Source: Rhynchopus sp. YZ270_cl-10 (lineage: Eukaryota > Euglenozoa > Diplonemea > Diplonemida > Diplonemidae). Taken from it: DNA of 64,000 bases. Location: NCBI GenBank assembly GCA_964035575.1, contig OZ037853.1, positions 404,501 through 468,500 on the forward strand, given 5' to 3'. Of the stretch, positions 52,235 to 62,260 are shown piece after piece. The position numbers were made by a program, and so were the translations under genes. The notes beneath the pieces were generated by a model. The model was not told where the DNA came from. It searched no databases and saw nothing but the letters and a program-made list of their open reading frames with translations. Positions within the stretch are counted from its first letter, which is position 1. Each line of letters opens with the position of its first letter.

Positions 52235-53871
52235 TCACTCTGCGTGTCTCAGTCGCTTGCGGGATTCCTCAAGTGGTTCGTCTCTGCTGCGTTTCGGACG
52301 GGATTCAACCACTAAATGCCCCAGTTCTTTCTTCACTCTGCTCGACACAACATCGCTGCAGCCGGTGAGGTAGATGCTCTCCAACGAAGTAAATTGAGAA
52401 AAGAATCCGAACTCGAATTGTATGACACTGCGCAGTGGTGATAAGTCCAGTGTGCGCAAAGAACTGCATCCAGAAAGGAAGCTCTTTCCAATTTCAGTGA
52501 CATTACTGAGTGATGTTAAGTCCAGTGTGCGCAAAGCACTGCATCTGGAAAGGAAGAAGGTGCTAATGTGCGTAACATTCCTCAGTGGTGATAAGTCCAG
52601 TGTACGCAAAGCACTGCATTGCTCCAGAAAGCCTTCGTCAATTTGTGTGACGTTGCTGAGTGGCGTCAAGTCCAATGTACACAAAGACCTGCATCCAGAA
52701 AGGAAGCCGTCCTCTATATGTGTAACTCTGCTGAGTGTTGGTAAGTCGAGCGAACACAGAGCAGTGCATTCATAAAGGAAGCCGTGCTCAATTTCTGTAA
52801 CATGGATCAACCCAGACAGGTCGATGCTTGTCAATGAAGTGCAGCGCTGAAGAAAGCTGTACCCAATTCGGGTCACAACAGACTCAGCACTCAGATCAAG
52901 ACTCGTCAACGATGCCCTCCGCAAGAACTTAGCGGGAATCACCGTCGCAACCTCCGCCTGCAGAAGCAAACACGCAACCTCAGGATCCTGCACACTCTTC
53001 AGCCTCTCAGCCGATAAACGTTTTTAAAAATAGGATGGAACACCCCGTTCCGAAGAGGAATGCAGCCACCCCGAAAAAGTGGGGGTGTGTCGCCAGTCTG
53101 CGGTGAGAAACTCCTCCCTGAGTCAAAACTGCCGCTGGTTAGCGCTGGCTAAGGTTCCCTTTTCACCCGGTCACAATCGAGTCTCGCTCCGTCGGCGTTG
53201 ACTGCACTGCAAAGCCCCTTGGTCCACCGTCGTAAAAAGACACCACAAAAAGCGTAGGTAGGTGGGGGACCGGCAGGTTACAGACAGAGGCAGTACGGAG
53301 CTAAGGTGTCGGCGGTCGCGGGTTACCGTGGATGCCTGCCCCCCGTGGAGGTCTTGGGATCTGGGAGTTTTGTGGAAGTAATCGGCTCAGAGTACCCTGC
53401 ATTCCATGCACGACTCGAGCTCCTTGTGGTAGGATATTGGGGTCCCGGGAAGCACCCTTCGCCCCGAGGTCCCACCACCCCAGACAGTTTGTAGGTCTAA
53501 AAGCACAACGTACTTGTCCAGGACCTGGCCGCTCTTGGGTTCTCTCGAAAAAAAGATACTAATCCCGTACGCCCGTGCACCGCAAAAATACTCTTCAGCC
53601 TCTCAGCCGTGATGTCAGTCTCACCCAACGCATGAAGTGCTGCTCTGGCCTCGTATTTCGTCACCTTCGTCAACACAACCGTGTCTCCAGCACTCAACTG
53701 CGTCATGTCGTATCCTTCGTCCATCGCCACCCCACCGAAACTCATCACAAAGCCGTCTTCAGGCAACCCCACTGCAGACGCCACCTTCCGACGCAGCACC
53801 GCAGGTGTGTCATCCTCACCCAGCTCCACCGTATCCTTCACTCCGTTCCACCCCTTGATTGTCAAATCCAT
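52235..53871 (-). pseudogene. Ubl-LRR family protein 7, interrupted by a 576-bp insertion
   Basis: The ubiquitin-like start MDLTIKGWNG at 53871 runs to AERLKS, about codon 87, then the frame enters foreign DNA. The rest resumes at 53013 (VQDPEVACLLLQAEVATVIP) with seven LRRs and the full basic tail KRSRDEPLEESRKRLRHAE. The insertion (53014-53589) is flanked by 20-bp repeats (52994-53013 and 53590-53609). Without it and one repeat, 1041 bases remain, a 346-residue gene, so the insertion seems to be the only lesion and is recent. Confidence 0.88.
53014..53589. mobile_element. 576-bp insertion with 20-bp target duplication
   Basis: Flanked by ACTCTTCAGCCTCTCAGCCG. Starts ataaacgtttttaaaaatagg and ends gcaaaaat. 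A tRNA-like pair of strings occurs at 53137-53180 (TTAGCGCTGGC, then AATCGAGTCTC, resembling A and B boxes), so a SINE is possible but unproven. No coding sequence. Confidence 0.65.
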
Positions 53872-54193
53872 TGTTGTGTCGCTCTGTATCATGGTAACGG
53901 AGGGTGATGGTGATGTGGAGAAGGTGAAGAAGTGTGGGGGAAATAAACAGGACTTTTTTAAAAGCATCGACCAGGGTCATTTTGGATTCAGGGTTTTGGG
54001 AAATGGGGTGCAGTGAAAACACTCAAAACTAAACATAACATTATACCAACTGATCTGTCCTTACTACTCTACTACTATGTCTTTCGTTGACCGCAGCCAT
54101 TTAGGCTCTTTGCCTATGACGCACATGATAATGGATGAGGGGAGGATTCAAAAGGAAAAAGCGTAAAGACAGATCCACTGTTGGTTTTAAATA
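53872..54193. other. 5' flank of gene 7
   Basis: Near-identical to 43461-43785 up to the insertion point of the next element. Confidence 0.7.
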
Positions 54194-55034
54194 TGGGTCC
54201 GTCCGGAAACCCTCCTGGTAAGATTCATCCTTTTGGGGTTTTTTGAGGTTTTTCTGCTCAAAACACCCAAACAACCCAATTTTTTGATACCCACCATACA
54301 CCTACCACCCCAGAGGGCATATTTTGGGCATTTATTTTTGTTTATTTCCCCTCCCCCCCTTTTTACTTATATTTTCCCACGTATTTTTTGGAAGAAAAAA
54401 ACGTGGCAATGACAGCAGTGAAGTTCACTTTTTTGTCGAGAAACACGGTAAGAATGGGTGCGACGCACACTTGGTGTCGTTTCGAACCCTCTCTCTGATG
54501 ATTCTTGTTGTCAGGAGATCCTTACCGTAGGGGTCATTGTCGGTGCCCTGCGCGAGCTTCCCCACACAGAGGCCTTTGTTATCTCATTCCCTCGTACTCA
54601 TATGTATCAGTGCACCCTTCTTTCCATCAATCTCTTTTCGTCTGTGTACTGCTACCCGAGCAACGGTCGTGTCATTTCAGCTAGCGTGTACTCTGACACG
54701 GAGGGAACCTGTATTTACTATGGAGTCTCCACATCCAAGGTGACCCGCAAAGCAAAAGTCCCTGGCATTGATCCAGTAGATTTGACAGAGGTCAATGAAC
54801 CCTTGTCAAGGCGGCATGGCAGGATTAAGAGAAAGAGAGAAGAGATCCAGAAGAACGACAATAAAAGGCTGAAAATCTGATTAAAAAAGCGAAAATATAG
54901 CCTCAGACCCCCCAAAAAACCTATTTTCATATCAGAATATCACCTAGATGCACTTTTTGTGGGGGGCATCATCAAAAAAACCCAAAAATACCCAAAAGGA
55001 TGAATCTTACCAGAGGGGTTTCCGGACGAGTCCA
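54194..55034. mobile_element. 841-bp TA-flanked element with 45-bp inverted repeats and a spliced gene
   Basis: TGGGTCCGTCCGGAAACCC at the left and the mirror of TGGACTCGTCCGGAAACCC at the right; both arms continue CTGGTAAGATTCATCCTTTT. TA on each side (54192-54193 and 55035-55036) suits a Tc1/mariner-type element. It carries a small gene but no transposase. Confidence 0.82.
54409..54880 (+). CDS. Small protein carried by the TA-flanked element, one intron
   Basis: Exons 54409-54447 and 54515-54880 joined by a 67-nt GT-AG intron (gtaagaatgg to gttgtcag), 134 residues: MTAVKFTFLSRNT then EILTVGVIVGALRELPHTEA. The C terminus is strongly basic (RRHGRIKRKREEIQKNDNKR), like a nuclear signal. An alternative start at 54458 would give 140 residues without splicing. 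I do not recognise the protein. It may be a captured host gene piece or a product of the element. Confidence 0.55.
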
Positions 55035-56805
55035 TATGTTTAGTTTACAATAACACTTCGTGTATGCAACATTATTACGCATCCACTCGACGTTTGGATA
55101 AAGAAAACTAGAGACGAAAGGGGGTTTGGGGGGAAGAGTTTAATTCTTGAACGCATCCCCACACTCAGTCACACAAAAAAGTTGGCTTGAAATACAAAGC
55201 CCTCTCGTGACAATGTACCCAAAATAATCTGCGGGTTGCAGCCTTCTTACACGTGGTTCACAACGCAACACACGAATAAAAGGATAATCATTGACGCAGG
55301 CACACCTCCTACTGACGCACTTACGATCTGCGGCAAACAACAGAAGATGCAAAAGGAACCATCGTGACTCACCCCGCCCCCAATAAACAATAGCAACATA
55401 AAATCACACTGTCGTAAGCATTACCAGGAAAATACCCACCACCACTCTTTACTGCACCATCAAAAAAGAGGCTTGCTACAGGTAGTTGCCGTGCAACTGA
55501 GCAGCAGACGGCAGAGAAGCTTTGATTGGCACATGCCTGCACTTCAGGAGAACACAACACATGTAAGAGCGGGTAACGCCACTTCACATCGGGGGATGGT
55601 GTAATAATATGACATCAAATAAAAACTCGAAATACAAAAGCCCGCTCGTGACAGCGTACCTTGGTACAGCCGTGGGGTGCACCCCCAACCATGCAGAAAG
55701 AGTAGGTGAAAGTGAACACATCTTACCGTACATCGGGGCACGGCAACATGGCGCCTCAATACGTTATTTGCCATCAATTTTGCTGAAACAAAAGTTTCAG
55801 CCGAAGAAGACACAGTGCGCAACATTTCAAACAATTGTGCGGTAACGACGCCCGCTTGAATTTGCAACCACGACAACGACACCTTGTATAAGAAACGGCA
55901 CAGAGAGAACGACTTCGGTGGACCACCGACAAAGACGCAAATATTTGGGGAAGGCGGAAAAGGGAAAGGAAAAGGGAGGCATCCACAACCACTCCATCTG
56001 TCCCAGGTGCTGCAACCAAATCGTATCATCGCGAATACCCCTCACACAACACTGCTGTCCTAGCAGGTGCAACCTCCCCTGTCCCAGGCAGACCACATGC
56101 AGGGGGAAATGAATATTTCAAAAAACTGACCCACCTTAGACACCAAGGCATGGTATACAGTGAGTTATAGACAGGAGACCTGCCACTGCTTTTTTGAAAA
56201 GGGGCTTCATGAAAAGTTACCCAAAAAGCCATGCACAACGTTGCGTTCTGTGAACTCTCAGATGTTTTACATAGGTTAAGATCCTTTACGATCGATTCCG
56301 TTTTGTGCCGGACGATCTCACTCATCAACCACACGAACCAGCAAAGAGTGTTTAGGATTCGCAAAACTAAATTTGGACATCGTCCAGGGGGAAAGCAAAA
56401 TGGGAAAAAAGAGGGGAGCATTGAATGGAACCACTACTCTTATTCAACTCTACATCTATTGCTTTTTGCTGCAAGCTCAGTGAGAACAGAAATACGTAGT
56501 GTGGCAAAAGCTTGTTCGTAACACTACTTTAGTACCCTGAGAAGCTTTTATGAAAACGTCTTCAGGGCAGTGCACATCTGAGCCTGCAAAAGGAAGGGCT
56601 TTGGTGGGTTACGGTCAAGAGACCGCCCTAGTTTGAAAAGCTCGTTCGTAATAATATGAGGAGTGTGGTGGGCAAGACACCCCTGCCCGCCCGCAGCCGC
56701 TGCAGCAGCGTTTCCAGCTCTGTTGCCTGCAGTGCTTTGCGGGAGGAGTGGCCTGTGAGGGTGTGCGTCGTGCAGCTTCGAGGTCGCAGTGCGCAGCTGG
56801 CGGCG
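55035..56805. repeat. Repeat-rich region including segmental duplication copy 2 (55520-56690)
   Basis: Contains the 106-bp repeat shared with the PP4 intron (55069-55172), two CTTGAAATACAAA-type motifs (55186 and 55626), the dispersed repeat at 55285-55350, and the partner of 41354-42437. About 140 bases (56218-56357) are absent from the other copy and are an insertion of unknown class. The family 3' flank and 3' block (56543-56736) lead into gene 8. Confidence 0.85.
55544..56029 (-). CDS. Hypothetical 161-codon frame, partner of 41375-41869
   Basis: Same frame as in segmental copy 1, kept open despite two length changes. No domain recognised; see the partner entry. Confidence 0.25.
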   Translation of the reverse strand: MIRFGCSTWDRWSGCGCLPFPFPFPPSPNICVFVGGPPKSFSLCRFLYKVSLSWLQIQAGVVTAQLFEMLRTVSSSAETFVSAKLMANNVLRRHVAVPRCTVRCVHFHLLFLHGWGCTPRLYQGTLSRAGFCISSFYLMSYYYTIPRCEVALPALTCVVFS

Positions 56806-57924
56806 TCACTCTGCGTGTCTCAGTCGCTTGCGGGATTCCTCAAGTGGTTCGTCTCTGCTGCGTTTCGGACGGGATTCAACCACTAAATGCCACAGCTCTT
56901 CTTCCCTCACTTCGCTCGACACAACATCGCTGCAGCCGGTGAGGTAGATGCTCCTCAACGAAGTGCATCCACTGAAGAAGTTGTGATCAAGTTGTGTCAC
57001 ATTGCGCAGTGGTGACAAGTCCAGTGAAGCCAGAGCAGTGCATCCAAAAAGGAAGCAGTCCTCAATTTCAGTGACACCGCTGAGTGGTGTTAAGTCCAGT
57101 GTACGCAAAGAACTGCAAATAGCAAGAAAGCTGCTCTTGATTTTTGTGACACTGCTGAGTGGTGTTAAGTCCAGTATGCGCAAAGCACGGCATCCAAAAA
57201 GGAAGCCAGTGTCAACATGTGTAACACTGCTGAGTGGTGCTAAATCCAGTGCACTCAAAGAACTGCATCCACCAAGGAAGCCGCTCTTAATTTTTGTGAC
57301 ATGACGCAGTGGTGTTAAGTCCAGTGTACACAAAGAACTGCATCCATCAAGAAAGCTGTGCCCAACTCGTGTAACTCTGCTGAGTGGTGCCAAGTCCAGA
57401 TTGCACAAAGCACTGCATCCATCAAGGAAGCAGTACTCAATTTCTGTAACGTGGATCAACCCAGACAGGTCGATGCTTGTCAATGAAGTGCAGGACTGAA
57501 GAAAGCTGAATCTAATTTGAGTCACAACAGACTCAGCACTCAGATCAAGACTCGTCAACGATGCGCTCTGCAAGAAGTGAGCAGGAATCACCGTCGCAAC
57601 CTCCGCCTGCAGAAGCAAACACGCCACCTCAGGATCCCTCACCCTCTCCAGCCTCTCAGCAGTGATGTCGGTCTCACCCAACGCATGAAGTGTTGCTCTG
57701 GCCGCGTATTTCTTCACCTTCGTCAACACAACCGTGTCTCCAGCACTCAGCTGCGTCATGTCGTATCCTTCGTCCATCGCCTCCCCACCGAAGCTCATCA
57801 CAAAGCCGTCTTCAGGCAACCCCACTGCAGACGCCACCTTCCGACGCATCACCGCAGGTGTGTCATCCTCACCCAGCTCCACCGTATCCTTCACTCCGTT
57901 CCACCCCTTGATTGTCAAATCCAT
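56806..57924 (-). CDS. Ubl-LRR family protein 8 (longest intact member)
   Basis: 372 residues from MDLTIKGWNGVKDTVELGED at 57924. Ubiquitin-like domain 1-68; linker with ALGETDITAERLERVRDPEV and CLLLQAEVATVIP; eight 25-residue LRRs, of which SLTSIDLSGLIHVTEIEYCF is typical; cap SLRSIYLTGCSDVVSSEVRE; basic tail RPKRSRDEPLEESRKRLRHA, which fits a bipartite nuclear signal. Each LRR has the FLxGC end of BspA-type repeats. It represents the complete form of the family. 5' flank as in genes 3 and 6. Confidence 0.9.
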   Translation of the reverse strand: MDLTIKGWNGVKDTVELGEDDTPAVMRRKVASAVGLPEDGFVMSFGGEAMDEGYDMTQLSAGDTVVLTKVKKYAARATLHALGETDITAERLERVRDPEVACLLLQAEVATVIPAHFLQSASLTSLDLSAESVVTQIRFSFLQSCTSLTSIDLSGLIHVTEIEYCFLDGCSALCNLDLAPLSRVTRVGHSFLDGCSSLCTLDLTPLRHVTKIKSGFLGGCSSLSALDLAPLSSVTHVDTGFLFGCRALRILDLTPLSSVTKIKSSFLAICSSLRTLDLTPLSGVTEIEDCFLFGCTALASLDLSPLRNVTQLDHNFFSGCTSLRSIYLTGCSDVVSSEVREEELWHLVVESRPKRSRDEPLEESRKRLRHAE

Positions 57925-58560
57925 TTTTACTGTTGTGTCACCAAAGCCTTTTCCCTGTTGCATTGGTGTGATGAGGTGGAGAAGGTATGTGGGGAAGGAA
58001 CAAGAAGAAGGCAAACCTGCTGCCACCAAGACAACAGAGGGACCCCCACACGAGTGTGGGCTAAGCGATGAACACACACACAATGCAAGCGTTGATCCCG
58101 CTGCTCCCTAGCCGCACAGTGATGGCGACCCCATGTCGCAACACCCCATCACCACCACCGTGATACTGTACAGAGTGTGTCCTCAGTCAGAGCACAAACG
58201 GCCTTCACATCGCTTCACAAACTTGCTTCCAGTGGACTGCACGACTGCACGGATGCAGGCCCACACACGGCACGGAGGACTTGGCATCTTGTTGCGCAGT
58301 TCGAACACATGCACCTCACGAATACCCCTCTCCACAGCATTGCCGTGGAATTCAAGAAATGCTTCGATACCGTGCCCATCAACATCGCCACAGAGCTGGC
58401 GAAGTGTCTGCGCTTCAACGTCACAGTTGACGAGGTCTTGAGGATCTGCAATCTTGAACGTTTCACAGTTGACAAGGCTTTGCACGGCAAACATTTTCAG
58501 CCTTACGTAGTTCGCGCAGTACTCCACTCTGTCTCTGAAGGTCCTCGACGGCGCGGTGCC
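57925..58560. other. 5' flank of gene 8 and unrecognised DNA
   Basis: 57925-58075 is the shared 5' flank. 58100-58560 has open frames on both strands (58177-58734, + and 58183-58617, -), neither recognised. Confidence 0.45.
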
Positions 58561-60070
58561 CGAACAACGCAATGCGGGGGGCGGGTGGCTGCGGAAGAAG
58601 TTCCTGTGCTGTCGCACCGGGTGGAGGACGTGGCGCGATCCCCTGCGGTGGGCGGAGTACTTGCAGGCGCAGCCCCACCACGCCTACACCCTCTTGGAGA
58701 CCATCAAGGCAAGATTGGCAGAGGTTACACCTGACACCGACGCTGCGAACGTCGTGGCTTTTTGTGTGCATTATTGGAGTCCACTTTCGTTCGGGACTGC
58801 GCCGTTGGACATGCTGTAGCAGATCGGGCGTGAGCTCTCATTTTGGGAGTTGCGTGGCAAGACGGGGCAGCCCGGGGCAGGGGCCGACAAGGCAAAGCTG
58901 TGGACGCAGTCCGCAATTCCGTCGGCGGAGCGGGCGGCGTTGCCGCTGTATTCGTGGCTGCGAAGGGGACGTCACCAACGCCTTTCCGTGATAGGGAAAC
59001 GGGTTCCCTAGACCTCCCCTCCCAAATCGTTCCTTTCCATTGCAACGGCTGTCCGCCTACCTCAGGCGGCCGATCGCACTACCGCCTCACGAGGCCATCG
59101 AGGATATGCTCTTCGCATCCGCTAGACGAAGAGGTGCCGTGGCAGGTGCCGTGGCAGGAGGCGCACCTCTTCGACGTAGGGCCACATGCGCACGCGGAAC
59201 GCCAGCGCCTTCTCAAGGCGTTCCGTCTGTTCGCGGACAAGTCGGCCATCCAGGACGTGGATAAGAGGTAATCGCATTCATATATGGTCGTCTGCCAACG
59301 CAACGCTGTCCGTGGCGGGGTACGGGATGGCTGGTGAAGGCGCTCCACGCAGAGGGCGTCACCGGGTTGCGCACCCGACGTCTCCTCAAGAAGACCCTGG
59401 CGAGGGTGGGTACGCTGCTGCAACCGGATCAGGCTCCGTCAGTGGATGCCGAGACGGTGGTGAAGGCGGCGAATCAGCTGGTGTACGCGGGCGACCTGCG
59501 TACAGGGGCGTTCGTGGCGCTGGTGTGGGTCACGAGCGCCAGGATGGCCGTTACATGATGGTGAACGACGGCACCTTCGTGCAGAGGGGCGGCCGTCGCT
59601 CTAGAGGTACAGCTGAAGGAGAAGCAGCAGCCGGCATGGACTCCTTTGGTGTTCGTGCCTGCCGGCCCGCTCATGGCGGTCATCATCAGCCACGTGCGGG
59701 CACGACGGGCAGAGGCGGGGCGCTTCCCTATTCGCAGCGTCACAGAGGGAGTACGCCGTACTCATGGCCAAGGCGAGGGCGGCACTTCCTCATCACTTCC
59801 CCACTCGCTGCGACGCAGGGCTGCGCAGCAACTAGAGGTGGACGGAGCATCGCTGACGGAGATCTCCGCACTCCTGCGACACACCTCAACGACAACGACA
59901 AGGCGATACCTGCAGTCTACGTCATCAGCAACGAGCCAAGGAGGCTCTGGAACTTATGGGTCTGATTTTCGGGGGAGGGGCAGGGACACATCGGGTATGG
60001 CGAGGTTGAAACGTGCCCGGGGTGGAGGTGTCTGCTGCGCCCTTCGTTCTGCGAGGGCTGGGGGTTGACG
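58560..60070 (+). mobile_element. Fossil tyrosine-recombinase element (Crypton- or DIRS-like)
   Basis: Around 59780-59930 the + strand encodes a tyrosine-recombinase C terminus: an H-x-x-R box (SLPHSLRRRAA), then LLRHTSTTTTRRYLQ with the second His and the Tyr. A GALVWVTSAR-like arginine box lies near 59520. The element is degraded with several breaks and no intact gene. Its ends were not found. The family cannot be fixed; no capsid or reverse transcriptase was recognised. Confidence 0.65.
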
Positions 60071-60529
60071 CAGGGGGGCACCTCGGGCACCGGTGCTGGA
60101 CTCCTTTCCGCAGGGTGTGCTGGACCTGGTGGCGTTGTGCAGATCGGTGCCGCAGCAGGCGGCTTTATACGATCACCTCGACAAGGTCGCTGCATTCGAA
60201 GAACTGCTGGTGTCGCGCGACCTGCCCCTGCCGAGTCCGCGTTCCAAGCTCTCGGACACCAGGATGCAGGCATGTGTGGACGATGGTATGCTGGCGGCGG
60301 GGCTTTTTGGACGACATCGGCAAGGCAACAGAGGTACGTTGGCTTTCAGAAAAAGGGCCCTTTCCAAGCAGACGCAGGAGGTGTCGGAAGAGGGGCTGGT
60401 GCTTGTTTCGTTTGGAAGCCCATCAGGCTGGTGTACTGCATGAGTCAGTTGAAGCTTCGTGCAGAGTTCGCGTGACATACCACGTGTGCTGTGCTGTGTT
60501 CGTGGCATCGTTTCATGTCCCGTATCCCC

Positions 60530-62260
60530 ACTGAAGCCCCGCAAGATGACATTCGCTGATGTGACTTCCCCCCGCATCTCTCGTACCCCATTTGGTGAGA
60601 CCCCAAGGCAATGTGTGAGCGACCAGTCAGGAGCTGTGTGGCCGTGTTGGTGATGGTCTGCCGTGCAGGACGCAGGATTGCAACGTTGCAACACAGGAAG
60701 CCCTCCTTCTCCCTTGGCCGCAGCCAGCCAACCCAACCAACCCAATGCAAGGCGGAACAAACTTCGCCCACACCCATTGCCGCACGGTGCCTCAATCCAC
60801 ACCTGCCATGGCATCGTTCTCGTGTCGCAGACACACGCACACTGAAGTGCGTGAATCGGACAAGAGTCATGTGAAGAGTCAGAAACCCTAGCCCAGATGC
60901 CCCTCTGCCGTATCCATCCGACCAATGCTTGCAGCCATGTGTTCCTCATACATGCAACACAATCCTCGAACCACACCAGACCACTGCGCACCCTTGCCTG
61001 TGTCTCAGGCACATGCACACTGAAGTGCACGAACCGGACAAGCGAGAGTCGAGTGGTGACTGCCAACACTCTGCAACACACCCACCACCACCACATGCCA
61101 ACCCACGCAGGACAGGTGCTGGTTGCTGACAAGAAACCCTCCCAACCCACCCCACCCTACCCACACACTATCGTTCTCACACCCTTGCTCACATCCAGGC
61201 ACATGCACACTGAAGCGCACGAACCGGACAAGCGAGAGTCGAGAGTCTGTCAGCATCACCTGCCTGATCACACAGGCCCCATGACGGCAGTTTGTCAGAG
61301 ACAGCCCCACAACCCAGCGTCAACACATGGCATGCACCCCAGTGACCCCACCCTGCAACCACGTGTTCGTCCTCTCTACACCAACACTGTCCTACTCAGA
61401 CGTGAAAACAACCGCAACAGAAACCAAGCGAGACAGGTGTCTCGAGCACCACTCGCACCCTTGCCTATGTCTCAGGCACATGCACACTGAAGTGCACGAA
61501 CCGGACAAGCGAGAGTCGAGTGGTGACTGCCAACACTCTGTAACACACCCACCACCACCACAATCGTTCTCACACCCTTGCTCACGTCCAGGCACATGCA
61601 CACTGAAGTGCACGAACCGGACAAGCGAGAGTCACACACCACTGCTACGGTACGCCCACAGGCAGAGCTGCTCACATGGACACATCCAAGCCACGCCCTC
61701 ACCCCCACGCTCACCTCACCTCACCTCACACCAGCCTACCACATGCACGTGGACAGACTTCGCAGAAGCCTTGGCCACTGGGCGCTCAGGATGGGACCAC
61801 AACGGCTGTTCATCAGAGCAACGAACACCACGGTTCCAACCAGCAACCCAGCAACCAGGACCTAACCTGCCTGCCCACCCCTGCCTCCTGCACGACCCCA
61901 CGCATCGTCCAACAACCCCCCAACCCGTTCACTCCCCCACCCCATGGCACAGTGAGCCTGCAGATCCTCCGCTCCTCTGCCCAGACTGCCCCACCCATCA
62001 GCAGAGGCACCTTCGCCGGAGCGTCTCGTCAGGTAGCATGCTCCCTGCCCCTCACTACCCATAGCCATGCACAGAACGCGCCACAAAAACAACAGTGGCA
62101 CACTGTGTGCACACCCGTGACCCAACCCCACCCTCGGCATGTACATGTCCCACCCTACCCCTCACCTGCGCACTGCAGATCAACACTGCACCCTCCAGAC
62201 ACCTATACCCACACGGTGCGACCACCTTGCTTGTTGTTCATTGTGTACTAACCTTGCACC
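60530..62260 (+). repeat. C-rich region with a dispersed 43-bp repeat
   Basis: GGCACATGCACACTGAAGTG then CACGAACCGGACAAGCGAGAGTC occurs near 61010, 61197, 61477 and 61590, with a diverged copy near 60830. Copies at 61010 and 61477 share a further 45 bases. The region is strongly C over G on this strand. No gene recognised; long frames reflect the composition. Confidence 0.85.

Noticed and set aside
46071-53589. The two inserts in Ubl-LRR genes as introns
   Set aside because: No GT-AG pair gives exact removal, and 19-20-bp repeats at the borders are target duplications.
31949-57924. Bacterial origin (BspA-type LRRs)
   Set aside because: Surrounding genes have spliceosomal introns and eukaryotic transposons, and the N-terminal domain is ubiquitin-like.
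58320-58400. Reverse-transcriptase-like string EFKKCFDTVP on the + strand
   Set aside because: Too short, with no other RT motif around it; chance similarity is likely.
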